Assembly: GCA_010157825.1 (NCBI GenBank)
Contig: VFSE01000237.1
Location: 384,501 to 448,500 of the forward strand
Length of the DNA: 64,000 bases
Reading direction: 5' to 3'
DNA from: Vickermania ingenoplastis
Lineage: Eukaryota; Euglenozoa; Kinetoplastea; Trypanosomatida; Trypanosomatidae
In this document: in pieces, positions 43,337 through 54,900 of the stretch
How positions within the stretch are numbered: position 1 is the first letter of the stretch
Layout of the letters: every line of letters starts with the position of its first letter
Made by a program: the position numbers and the translations under genes
The notes under the pieces: model-generated
Database searches by the model: none
What the model saw: only the letters and a program-made list of their open reading frames with translations
What the model was told of the DNA's origin: nothing

Positions 43337-45402
43337 TAGTAGTAGTATAATTATTTATTATTATTTCTTTTATTACCGCGCCATCGAAAGTTGTCTATCC
43401 TTGGTGTGAGAGCATCATCAACGAAAAAAACAAGTACGGCTTTCTCCAGTCCTTTTTTAAAAGGCTACAGTGTATTCTTTCCTTTGCCAAACATTTTTTT
43501 CCTATTTTTTTTTTCCGCCCTCTACCCTAGCGCACACGTGTGTTGGACCCTGCCCAACATCGTTCTTTGAATCTCGTTGTTTTGTTTATTATTATCGCTA
43601 CTCTTCTGTACCGATCTCTCCCGCCTAAACAAAAGCAAAGCAAAAAAAAAAAAAACTCGTCAGGACACTCTGATCGGAGTTGAACGTTTTTTTTTCCCCC
43701 TCTCTCTGGCCCTCCTTGTTCGTTGGCGACAAACACCGTTGACATTAGAAGATCAAACCTGGATAACAGCGTGGAGCCTCAACACTCCACCCACAATACA
43801 AACAAAAAAAAATATATATCTTTCCTTCGCTTTCTTTTGGTGTGAAAAAAGAGATTTAATCTGAGCGCATCTCGCTCTTCTAGAAGTAAAGTAGTTTTTA
43901 TTTGCACCTCCTTTACGATTGATCGCATTATTCTTTTGTTCTTCTTCTTCTTCTTCTTCGAGAGAGAGAGAGAGTAGAGTGAGTTAAGTAGGGATCCTTT
44001 CACACACGGAACATTATTATTATTATTATTGATTTCATTATCCTTCTCTTCTCGCCCCCCTTCTTTATACACTTTATCCGTACGGCTAGCTGCATTATTG
44101 TTGTTTGCTATTATTATTATTATTATTATTTGTTTATATTTGTTTTACGCTTCCCTACGCCGCACTTTTATTTCCTTTTCATTTCCCGTCGACCGTATTA
44201 TTAGTACTGTCGGTAGGCTCTCTAAGCATAAAGAAGCCTGCATTTCGTGCTTGTAGCAGAGAAAAAGGAAAAAAAAAAGAAAAAAAAAAAACAAGAACAA
44301 GAAACGTATTGAGTAACTAAAGACCACACAAGTGTTCCTTTTGAATATATTTAACTTCAAAAAAGACAACAACAGCAAAAAAAAGCATTTTTTTCTTTTT
44401 GGCTTTAAACAGAGAGAATACGTTCTCATTCATTTTAAAAACTCAGAACTCCGCGATTGCATACGCCGCTCCATACGCTACGCACGCGAAGTTTATTATT
44501 TACATTTTTAAAATTTTTCGTCGTATTATTCTTATTTTTTTTGCCTTTGAATATTTTTAATTTTTTTTTTGGTTTTTGTTGTTTGTTTTCTTGCTCCCTC
44601 TCTCCGCCCCCCAGTGCCAGAGTCGAAAGAGAAGACTCGGAGGGGAAAAAAAAAGACCACAGAGCAACGAAAGAGCTCTAAAGGAAGGTTACAAACTCTT
44701 TGTTACTTCTTTGTTACAGGGATATTCTTCTACACCAGCAGAAGAGAAACATCCATCATCAATCGAGCAGCACCAGCAGCCAGCGTTCGTCCATCTTTTA
44801 CGAGACACACCCACCACCCTCTCCCTTCTTGCAGACGATCACCAGTTGTCCCACCGCCAAGCAGTCCGGCTCTTGTGACACATCATAACTTTCCTTTGAG
44901 TCTCGCTCTCTCGTCCCTCCGTTCTAGAGTGCTCGTGCCACTGTTCTAATTATTATTATTATTTACTATTATTATTATTTGTTTTTGACCCGTTGCTTTT
45001 TGTTTTAGTATTTATTTTTCTGTTGTAGCTGATCGTTCTTTTGTGTTGACGTCGATCGCTTTTTTTGTTGTTGTTTTGTTTTGTTTTATTGTCAAACCCT
45101 TACCCCTTCCTGTCTCTCACTCCCTTCCCTTTTCTAACGGCTACTCTTCTTGTGCCGCTGGTTAAAATCGTAGGAAATCGGTAGATAGGAACAGCAATAT
45201 TTGCTAAGGTGAGGGACTTTCGCTATAATACTTCTATATTAAGAAGATTTTACTGCTGTTATCATTATTATTCTTTATTTATCATTATTATTTTTTGTCT
45301 CGCTCTCTTGTTTGTTCAACGTCACTGCAGAGAGACACACAGACCCCAGGAAGAGGAGCATACAAACAAAGACACGCATATCTACGTCTGTTTTGTTAAA
45401 AA

Positions 45403-45452
45403 GGCTTTTATTTTATTTTGTTTTGTTTTTCCTCTTCTTTCTCTCACCATAG
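45403..45452 (+). promoter_or_regulatory. Pyrimidine tract and candidate trans-splice acceptor of the RRM gene
   Basis: T-rich then CT-rich tract ending in AG at 45451-45452, about 220 nt before the ATG at 45673. Other tracts upstream would give longer leaders, so the choice is uncertain. Confidence 0.4.
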
Positions 45453-45672
45453 CGCCGGGGCTCACGTATATCGCGATCTCACCGCCCTACTCATCCGTAC
45501 CGAGGAGATCTAAAAGAAGTAGAGTATCCCCCCCAAAAAAAAACTCTTCTTCTTCAAAAAAAGAAAAGAAACACCACCAACAACAACAAAAACTTTTACA
45601 ATCGGGTACGCCCATTCGCTGCGTTTACTTTCTTCCATCCTCTCTTCTTGCCGCTAGTCCCTGCTGGAGATA

Positions 45673-47209
45673 ATGAACCCGTTCGGCACTGAATTTGTCC
45701 TTGGCGCCGCCCCACCCGTTGCCGCCATGCGAACCCCAAACACCAACGCCTCCCCCGTGCAGCCGCTCGCTGGGATGGCCAGCAGCGACGAGGCCGGGCC
45801 CGTGCCGCTTCACTACGACCGCGACAAGTTCGTCGACGTCGTTTCGTCTCCGGTGCCCCCTCGCGTTCCCGCGTTCTCGCCAGTGGGATGGAATCCGGCC
45901 AGCACTTTCCCCCGCAGCGGGATCGTGAACGCAGTAAGGACGACACCTGCAGACGACCGGAGGGGGGGGGAGATGCCGCTAGAGAGCGACACTGCGAGCA
46001 GTTCGTCGCCCTTCCGGGTGTCGTCACCCATCGCCGCCCAGGCAGCCGCGGCGCTCGCGGCTGCGGTGGCCATGGCGGAGCCCCCGCGATCGCACACACC
46101 GAGCAAAGGCCGCAGCCAGCAAAAAGGGAACAAGAAGCTCCACCGTAAAGACAGCGGGAGCGACTCGAACCAGTCCATCATCTCCTCCTACAGCCTGCCC
46201 AGCAGCGCGGCGAGCAGTGCAAGCAACGAGACTCCAAACCTCGAATCCTACTCCGGACTGACCCAAGCGGGATCCGCAGAAACGCCGTCAGAGGCCCCCT
46301 CGCCGCTCCGCGAGGGCCGCCGCCAGGGCGGTAGCGTGTGTCTGGCGGGGCTCGCGTCGGCCTCCTCCCTCGCGTCCCGTGGCGGTTGCCAGAACAGTTG
46401 CTGTGCCGGCCCGACCCCGGTGACTGGCATCACTCCCACCTCGTCGCTGGAGGGCGGTGTGGCGCAGGACCCCAGCCCGGTCCTTGGGGCGTCCCCCGCC
46501 ACGGGGCGGCAGCCGCACGCGGACCCCACCGGTGCGACGACCGCCGCCGTTCAGCAGATCGTCAAGAGCATCACGACCAGCGCCCCGGCGGCCCCGTCGA
46601 ACGATCTCACCGAGCGGAACGTCTACATCTCCGGGCTGCCCAGCTCCTTCCGTACACACAACTTCCGAAAAATGTGCCAGCGCTTCGGGCAGATCGAGGC
46701 CTCCAAACTCTGCACCGACAGCTGCGGTATGCCCAGCAAAGGGTTCGGGTTCGCTCTCTTTTTCAACAAGGAATGCGCTGCCGCCTGCATCCGTGGCCTC
46801 AACGGCTGCCTCATGGACGGCTGCTTGCTGCAAGCTCGTTACGCGGATACGAGTGCCACACCGCAGCCCCTGAAGGTGTCTCCACCACCCCTGCCCCTCA
46901 CCAGCACCACCAGCACAAGCAACCAGCACAACAACAATCGCCGCCGCCGCCAGCAGCAGCACCAGCAGCCGCCACAAGCGGGCATGCCGATGATGGTAAC
47001 AGCGACGCCACCACCACCGCCCGGCACGTTGATGCAGATGTCTCCCGGGTGTGGGCCGATGCTCCTCTTGGCCACGCCGCCGCCTCCTCCCCCACCCATC
47101 ACGCCTCATGCCGATACCACAGCAGGCACAGGAAAATATGTTTGCGCTGCTGGCGCAGCAGCAGCAGCAACATCAGTGTGTGCTGGTGCCCATCAACCTT
47201 GGCCAGGCC

Positions 47210-47249
<40 letters not shown>

Positions 47250-47335
47250 TTGTGTTTCCCGTTGCAGGCGGAAACAGCGGACAACCAATTTTCTACGCCC
47301 TGGACCCCGCGGCGGCCGGATATGCCAGATGCTAG
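45673..47335 (+). CDS. RNA-binding protein with one RRM and long disordered flanks
   Basis: One RNA-recognition motif lies at about 314-390: RNP2 NVYISGLP, RNP1 KGFGFALF, ending LLQARYAD. The N-terminal 310 residues are disordered, rich in Ser, Pro, Ala and Gly; the C-terminus has Gln/His and Pro runs. Such proteins control mRNA stability and translation in trypanosomatids, where transcription is polycistronic. The frame from the ATG runs on to 47523, but its last about 140 residues include a (GA)n-coded Arg-Glu run and look non-coding. The next frame (to the stop at 47333-47335) gives a natural ending: ENMFALLAQQQQQ, VLVPINLGQA, a Pro run, and GQPIFYALDPAAAGYARC. The frames would join if one base is surplus in the C-rich stretch about 47086-47097. 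Which named RBP this is I cannot say. Confidence 0.8.
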
Positions 47336-47376
47336 GGACTATAGCGATGAGACTAGTCCCGTATCTCATAAGACCC

Positions 47377-47416
<40 letters not shown>

Positions 47417-50400
47417 CACACTGTGCACCCTGTGCTCTGGATTTTCATATATATATATTTGATGTTGTTGTTGTTGGCCTACACAGCACACTTTTAGTAT
47501 TATTATTTTTCTTTAATCTATAGTGTACGGTATACCACACAACAGCACATCTCTATATACACATCCACCTCCTACTGAATACCACAATAAGACTGTCGCA
47601 TGATGCTCCCTTCAATATTTCGATAGTTGGGTGAGCAAAATAGTGTGTGTTGCATGTCGATGAGAAACGTTTTTGTTTTTGTTTGTTTGTTTGTGTGTTT
47701 CTTTTTTTTTCTTTTAAGGCAAAACAGTTTCAATCCTCGCCACCCCAAAAGAACAGAAGCGAAACAACAACACCTCAGCAATCACGAAAAGTGTTACTCC
47801 TGTTCTTTGACTTGATTTTTTTTTTTGCTGATTTTCAATGCTTTTTTTTATTCATTGATTAATTTATTTCTATTGCGTGTGGCCATATTATTATTATTAT
47901 TATTATTTTCTCCTACACATCCCACAAGACAGCGACAGCGACGGGCAACGTGCTGACTGCTGCCTCCACTGAATCGCTCTCTCTCTCTCTCTCTCTTTTT
48001 CTTTCTTTTTCCCCTCCCTCCCTCCCTGCCGTCCTTCTTCAATTTTATTTTTTTTTGTTTTTCTCTTGTCGCTCCACACACTATAATGGTCGACCATCGG
48101 ATTTCTCTTCGGAGAGACCCACATACATACATACATACCTTTTTTTTTCCTTTTTTTATTATTAGAAAAATTATTATCGTTGCTTTAGTTCTTTTTTTTT
48201 TGATCTTGTGAGCCACGAGGGAGTTATTTAAGAAGCCTCTCTCAATGCATTTCTACCACTAGGAACATATATATCGTCATGGTCCACAGCTACTGCCTTA
48301 CCGGGTTAGGACAACGTTGTTGTTCTATATGACTTGCACGTGTGCATGGGTCCATTTATTATTGTTATTATTATTATTATTATTATTATTAATATTATTA
48401 TTGTTGTTGTTGTTCTTTCCAACGTTTTAACGTTTATTTCTCTCGTTCTCTTTCCCTCCGCCCTTATATATATATATTGTATCATCGGAATAAAGCATTA
48501 TGTATTTTCATGACGACAGCGCAAGTCTCTTGGGGCCGGTGAAGCCTTGGAGAAGCAGCAAACAACAGCGGCTAGAAACGTGCGCATTCACCTACACCTA
48601 CGAGTCATGCTCATACACATGAGAAGACAAATAAATACTACAACCAACAGGGAATACGAGAGTCCGAATATGAATACAATTAGGATGAGAAGAAGAACGC
48701 CCGACACGACATGTGGGCAAGAAAAAAAACTCTCTAGATTTTTATTGATATTGTTATGTCGTTCTCTTTACTTTTTCGTGAGAACCCATATATATATAAT
48801 AATAATATTAATAATAATAAAATAAAGGGAACGTAGAACGAGACGAACAAAGCAAAAAAAAAAGAAGAAGAATGAGAGGAGGTTGCTCATGGTGAGCATT
48901 TCCACTCCCTTTCGCTCTACTCGGATCGTGCTGGCGACTTTCATTTCTTTTTTTTTTCCTTTGGTCTTATGTGGTACAGAGATACAAGAGAAAGGATGAT
49001 GCGTGCACGGATCTTTACCGTGGCTGTGGAAAGAAACAAAAAGGAATGGAGCAAAGTTTAGTATTCTTTATTGTTATTTTTATCTTTATGATTTACAATT
49101 ATGATTATGATTTACAATTTGATTTTCTTTTTTTTTTTGATATTCCCCCCCCTCCCCCTCCTTTTGGTTATATAGAAGAGAGTAGATGTGGGAGAAAGGG
49201 GGGAAAAAAGCCCCAAAGAAAGTAATAACGCTATATAGGATTGATTCTAAACGATGTTGACTATGTGCGCTGCCCTTAAGGGGAGTGAAGTCCTTCTCCC
49301 ATCGAATATCTACTACTACCCCCCCCACACACACCCCATTTTACCCTCAATATGTCGTCGCTCTCTTTGTTCCACGCCACGTCGCAGACATAGTAGGTGA
49401 CGAGAGAAGTTTATTTCGTTTGCGAATCGCAAAAGTTCAAAAGAAAATATTAATTATAACAAACATATTGCCCTGTATGGTTTCGGGGGCTGTAAATAGA
49501 ATAGGATCTACGAATCTACTACCTCCCCCTCGTTTGTCTGTCTGCCCTCCCCTCCTTTACGACGGATATTTTAGGTAGCTCGGCCATGCTGCCGCTGCAT
49601 TTAGTGGATTTCCACAGCCTTTTTTTTTCCTTTTTTTTTTTGTTCCTCCATACATTTTCGCGTGGTGCCCCATAAGCACCGCATTAAAGAAGATAGAAAG
49701 ATGGAGAGAGAAATTCCTTTCAGTGTTGTACGTTCTCCCCATCTTTCCATAGTTATTATTATTATTAGTATTATTATTATGATGATTATTATTTGAAGTT
49801 TTGAGTTTTTGTTTCAGCAGATTCGCCTCGATACCTTTTTGTGGGTCGGTTCCCCTCTCGCTCTCTCAGGGTACCTTTTTGTTGTTGTTGTTCAATTCTC
49901 ACTCCTGCAGAACTGGTAGAGAGTGAGGGTAGACACGGTGGGAAGATACCGAGAGCAAAAAGGAAAAAAAAAAAGGCTGTGGAAAAGTGGGCCAACGAAA
50001 AGCCCCTACAAGAACAAACGATAAGAAGTTCATCATTAATCCTTCAGTGGGCCGTCCACTCCTCCACTTTTTTAGAGTTGTTTCGTTCTTATTTGGTCGG
50101 TTGCTGTCTGTGGGTTTTGCTGTCTGTGCATCCCTTTCTCTTTCTCTCTCTTCCCCCCGCCTCTAACATATGGAAAAAAGGGGGAAAAGAAAAAGCGGAG
50201 GGGTGTGGCTGATGCAGCGCCAATACAAATGTTGCGTCGCACAAGAAGAAATCATCGAAGGAGGAGAGAAAAAAGAAAAAAAAAAAAGAGGTACACATAT
50301 ATGCAGGCAAGGACACAGAAACTGAAGAAGAGAAGAAGAAGAAAAGAAGAAGGAAAGAAGGAAAGAAGAAGGAAAGAAGAAGAGAAGAAGAGAAGAAGAA

Positions 50401-50889
50401 AAGAAGAAGAAAAGAAGAAAAGAAGGAAAGAAGAAGGAAAGAAGGAAAGAAGAAAAGAAGGAAAGAAGAAAGCGGTCTTTGGTAGAAAAAAAAATATGTA
50501 ATAAAGACGCTTCGCATTCATCCACAACCACAAAATAATGAAAAAAAAAATAATAATGAAAAAAATAATAATAATAAGAATATTATAGCAGCAACTGCAC
50601 TCTGAATGTATCATGGTGGCTCCTACACACTATTGAGATGCTATGAAGTGTACCTCACCCGCACCCTCCACATTCAAAGAGGATATATCTGTCTATTTGA
50701 TTCTCTTGATGGATTGATTGCTTTTTTTTTTGGTTGTTGTTGTTGTTCGTCTTTCTTTCTTCCTCTCGTTCACCCCTCTGAGGGGGACATCCCTAGAACT
50801 ACTCTCCTTCAGCCAGATATCCTCCTTAACTCCTCCCGCGCCGTATTCCTCTTCTTCAGTATCTCACCAACAAGAAGTTCATTTGAGCA
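47336..50889 (+). other. 3.5-kb non-coding region downstream of the RRM gene
   Basis: No convincing gene. It contains (GA)n (47379-47408), an ATT run (47887-47908), a (CT) tract (47978-47997), another ATT run (48356-48391), (TA) stretches (48466-48477, 48789-48798), AT-rich DNA, the long purine tract listed separately, and a pyrimidine tract (50722-50778) ending in a candidate acceptor AG at 50781-50782, about 107 nt before the next ATG. It probably contains a long 3' UTR of the RRM gene. Confidence 0.6.
50334..50472. repeat. 139-nt uninterrupted purine tract (GAA/GGAAA type)
   Basis: Every base from 50334 to 50472 on the + strand is A or G, in irregular GAAGAAG, GAAAAG and GGAAAG units. It can form triplex DNA, and as minus-strand sequence it is a pure polypyrimidine tract. 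Confidence 0.9.
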
Positions 50890-51231
50890 ATGGGCATTGA
50901 GACGTGGCGCATTTTCCCACGTATTCTCAGCGAGTACCCAAAGCACGATGTCCCGCTTCCGTGCTCGGATCAAAACAAGCGCCTGAAGTGCCCCGAGACG
51001 CGCTGGGCCCGCGACTTCTGCTTAGCGCACGGTGGTAGCTGCGAGTACAAGATTGAGGCACACTTTGACTGCCTCGCACAGTACTACCCTGTGGAGAAGG
51101 TGGAGGAGCTCCGGCGGCAGTTTAAGCCCAACACGCTGGATTACCCCACCTCTGATACATACATTCGCTATCGCCACCATTATGTGGGTGCCCCGTGGGC
51201 GGGTAAGAACAACTGGGAGGGAACCCGCTGA
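50890..51231 (+). CDS. Small cysteine-containing protein, possibly mitochondrial
   Basis: A 113-aa protein with GC-rich codon use like the host genes, so likely real. It has five Cys in the first 60 residues (LPCSD, LKCPE, DFCLAH, SCEYK, FDCLAQYYP), suggesting a helix pair held by disulphides or a metal site as in small intermembrane-space proteins, though the spacing is not a standard twin CX9C. The C-terminal part is rich in Tyr, His and Trp (YIRYRHHYVGAPWAGKNNW), reminiscent of small respiratory-complex subunits. No presequence is visible. Function unknown. The candidate splice acceptor is at 50781-50782. Confidence 0.75.
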   Translation: MGIETWRIFPRILSEYPKHDVPLPCSDQNKRLKCPETRWARDFCLAHGGSCEYKIEAHFDCLAQYYPVEKVEELRRQFKPNTLDYPTSDTYIRYRHHYVGAPWAGKNNWEGTR

Positions 51232-51892
51232 AGTAGTAGAAGTAGTGATAACCATTTTCTTTCGTGTGTTCGTGAAAGAAGAATGACAAGAGAGAGAGAA
51301 GAGCTGTGTAGGTGCCATTCTTCTCAAATGTTATAGGCTTTCGTTCGCCTCACCAACCTAGTACATAGTAGTAGTAGTAGTAAATGGATTGTGAGTTTGG
51401 GTGTGGGGCCCACACAGCCCAACAACAGAGGACCTTCCCGAGATGTTCTTCCCCTCTGACGACTATAGCAAGTTTCAAAAAGAAGAAGAACAACAACAAC
51501 AACTTCGTTCGCCGTTCTCAGCTCGATGGGGAGGTCAGGTTTGTTTATTTATCTTGTGATTCGGCCCAATAGACCCATGATACACACGTGATGGCTCTTT
51601 TTTTTTTCTTTTTTTTTTTCTCTTCGCGGGATCCACACCGCTCTAATTTTAGTCACATAACAAACGTATCCTCCGCCTTTTGTCCTCTCTCTCTCTCTCT
51701 CTCTGCGGTTTTGTGAAGTCCCTTAGAAAAGAATAGAATAGATGATCCGCTTGTGCTTCGCAACAAGAGGACCTAGATATAGGGTCTTCAAGAGCAACAA
51801 CTCTCGCCTTACTGCGCTCCACCCGAGACATCACAGTGGTTTTTTGTTGGTATAGTCGATTATCAATTCGCGTGCTCCACGAAAATTAACCC

Positions 51893-51912
51893 CGGATCTT
51901 GTTGAAGATCCG
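51893..51912. repeat. Perfect 8-bp inverted repeat with 4-nt loop
   Basis: CGGATCTT, loop GTTG, AAGATCCG. Confidence 0.6.
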
Positions 51913-52633
51913 TTGAGTGGATCCGTCACTCTCATTCAATTACCCGGATATGATGGCTGCTGTGTGAATCCGGAGTTTGAATATAAAGCGCTGAAACAAA
52001 CGTGTTCTCTCGAGTCAACGTGGGACCGAGGTAGACAAGCAAAGATCATCGACAAAAAATCGGTTACGAACGATTTCGATGTCGAGAGCGCGCGAACCGA
52101 AAAGGTGTTAGACAGAGAGGCGCTTTACGCTTTAATTCCGTAAGCATGTGTGTAAGGAAGGGCGACTAACTTGTTGAGAGCGCGTTCTCCTTTACCGAGA
52201 CGAGCCGTTGAAGTAGGATTAAAACAAGGCTTCGATAAAATCCTTATCGACCCCACGATAAATATCCTCCACGGTGAACGCAACACGAACAGAAAAGGCG
52301 GTTCAACAACGGTGTTTCACTAACCAACACGCCGGAACATGATCCCGCACCGTCGTGAATAATTTAATTATTTATTATTATTATTATCTTTATCTGCGGT
52401 GGAACTTACCTACGTGCTTCACAGGCTCTGGATCACCGGCAATCGCGGGGGTTAACTCTAAGTCGCAATTTGTTTGTGATCTCCAGGAGAGATGAAACAC
52501 AAGCACACTGCGTATGTCCCATCGGAAGTCGGGGCCCTGGTTATTCACCATGGAGACAACCGTGAGAAGACGAAAACGTGAAGAAGTGCCGCCTGTCTAT
52601 GGACAGTTGGACCTGGAAGGAACTCGCCGTTAA

Positions 52634-52650
<17 letters not shown>

Positions 52651-52688
<38 letters not shown>
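52651..52688. repeat. (TA)n microsatellite, 38 nt
   Basis: Nineteen AT units without interruption; a second shorter run lies at 53126-53147. Confidence 0.95.
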
Positions 52689-52692
<4 letters not shown>

Positions 52693-54900
52693 CATCACCG
52701 GCCGAAGATACCACGAAGTCATTACAGTGGCTTTTTGTCAGCTGGACGATGAATCGCGTGGATTCGCCAGCAAAGGCACAACTCCCAAAGGAAGCACGCA
52801 TTTCCTGGAGTTCGGTTCCACGCCTGAAGGACATGAACAAGCGGGAAGCCGAACCAACGGATTTTTTCAGCATTGCCAGGTCATCGAGAAAATATTCACA
52901 AACAGTTGCACACTGGGCCTACCCTTAACTTTAATTTTAAGAGGCAAAGCAAGAAATCTTCAGTCGGGAACCTGGCGGCCCAAAGCAGGGAGACGAGCAG
53001 AAGCCGCTCCCCGTCACCACAATTTCGCGGTGGCTCCCCAACGACCAATTACCATTTCCAGAGTCCTGCGTCTTTTGCTTCGCGCATGCGGTCGCTGCAA
53101 GATTAGGGCGTGCATTTCTTTTAACTATATATATATATATATATATTTAATAATTAGCTCTCTCGTGTTTAGCCCTTTAAGGGAACTGGAAATGCGCAAT
53201 GTCCATATGCCCGGAAAGCGGTGTTTTTTCACTTGGCCTGCGGCGCTCCGCATGGCGGCCGGAAAGCCCCCCCCAAAAAAAGTTTTCGGCGCTCTTCGAA
53301 AAATAATTGAAACGCCTCCGGCTGTGGGCAAGTTGGTTGCGGCTTGGCCCTGGCCTTGGCGACCCCACCGGATCTTCCCGCGCCTTTTTTTTTGGTGCCT
53401 ACCACCCCGTTGCGTGTTTTATGCGTTTTTGAATGTGGCTGCGTTCCCTTCGAGGCGGGGGGAGCCGGGTTCGCCGCGGACCTCCCCCACACGATTGTTA
53501 TTTTGAAGTGGGATGGGGCGCTTCCTTTTTTCCAACGGAAAAGTTTTCCCGCCCCGTGGGGATTGGCCGCGCGGGGGACCCTCCCCGCGGCCCGCCTCCT
53601 TGGAAAATCCAGGGCGGGGGGGGGCATCGGGGGGCGCCTGCTTCTTTTGGGAGGCATTTGGCCCGCCTAGTAAGAAAGAGGAGCAGGAATGCCACGGGGA
53701 AACGCGGGCCCAAGCGCGCCTCTTCCTCGCGCTTAGGGCATGTGCTTTGTCTTATCCCGCCCCCTCTTCTTCACGCATGGCATGAGGGGGGGGAAAGGCC
53801 AAGCCCCAGCATTCCCAATATCAGAATAAAAAGGAAGCAGCGAAGGAGACGAAGCAAACAATTTCATTTTCATGACACGTAAAAACAAGGTAACCAGATA
53901 CGATGGCGAGAATATACCCATCGGCAACAAAGTAAAGCGTTCGACTCTATCGGATATTTGTTTGTTGATCATTGCAACCTTTGGCAGGAACCTCACCACC
54001 GCTAAGCATACCTAGGTATACCGCGATGGCTAAAAAACCTTCCGCACGAAGCAATTCGTATAAAATAATAAAAGAAAGTACAGGCAAACAATAAACATCA
54101 AAACTGACAACAAGAAAACAGCACGGCTTCGCTATCTTCGCGAAGGGGTGGGTTTGCTGGCCAAACCACCCAAACTTGGAAAACATTCATTTTTTCCAAG
54201 GATCCGGGTCGTGGTGGGATCCATATCGGGGGTGGGTGGGTCGGCAAAAGCAAAAGCTTAGCAGCAAAAGTATCGAAGAACACGATGCCTTGCTGTACTG
54301 CCAATCAGAAAGAAGAAATCCGGAAAAATAAACATTTGTCTCACGCACATAGCTTTGTTCCATGGAGTATCATCGTGACAGATTGTATGGCTAACTCTAG
54401 CGTGCCCGCTATAGTTACCCATATTGTTTTTATCGTTATCATTTCATTATTTCTTCTGTTCGTTCTTATTTTTATTCCTCTCGCAAGCTTCCAAAAAAGA
54501 AAAATGGACACTGAAAACGCGCAGCTGGCGACTAGAACGCCGCCGCCAGCCGTGGCGGCAGGGATGGCCGCGGCCCAAAGGAAATACAAAAAGGCGCGGG
54601 CATTCTTGCTGGCGGGGACGGGGGGGGGGGATTGGGTTTGCCCAAATCGCCGCGGGGTTCTATTCCTGAGCTTTGTTGAGGGGGTCGAAGTATTTCAATG
54701 TCTCTGGAACGATGCGTTTCTCTTGTGTTGTCTACTTGTGCTGCTAAGATGGTTTTCTATCACCTTTTCTCCTTGTTTCCCCTTGAAGTGATAGCCCATG
54801 GCCTCTGGCCTCAAGACCTGCAGCCCCCAGCTGCGAAGTTCAAAAAAAAATAAAAAAAAATTAAGAATAATCTGGCGTCATAGAAAAAACGAGTGCGCCG

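Larger units (their letters stand above)
40905..45672 (+). other. 4.8-kb AT-rich non-coding region upstream of the RRM gene
   Basis: No convincing gene on either strand. The sequence is dominated by ATT/AAT/TATT microsatellites, poly-A and poly-T, short C-rich blocks and a 65-bp tandem duplication. Open stretches are low-complexity (Leu/Phe/Ser or Lys/Asn runs). It presumably holds the 3' UTR of the calcium-channel gene and a very long 5' UTR or spacer for the RRM protein. A gene too short or too unusual to recognise cannot be excluded. Confidence 0.6.
51232..54900. other. Gene-poor mosaic region with GC-rich islands
   Basis: No gene can be supported. Composition changes abruptly: AT-rich parts with (TA)n runs alternate with GC-rich islands (53220-53780, 54520-54665) full of C and G homopolymers. 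Open stretches in the islands are Pro/Gly/Ala/Arg-rich in all frames and look like chance. A 76-codon open stretch (51913-52143) has balanced composition but no ATG. The mixture suggests subtelomeric or heavily rearranged DNA. Confidence 0.5.

Noticed and set aside
47336-47523. C-terminal extension of the RRM protein with Arg-Glu run and hydrophobic tail
   Set aside because: It reads through a (GA)n microsatellite and AT-rich UTR-like DNA; the neighbouring frame gives a better protein end.
50205-50501. Lys/Arg/Glu-only open frame across the purine tract
   Set aside because: Produced by the purine microsatellite; not a plausible protein.
51913-52143. 76-codon open stretch with balanced composition
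   Set aside because: No ATG start, no recognisable motif, and it lies in mosaic DNA; kept only as part of the region description.
53220-53780. Overlapping open frames in the GC-rich island
   Set aside because: Several frames on both strands are open because the DNA is GC-rich; all give Pro/Gly/Ala/Arg-rich sequence without domains.
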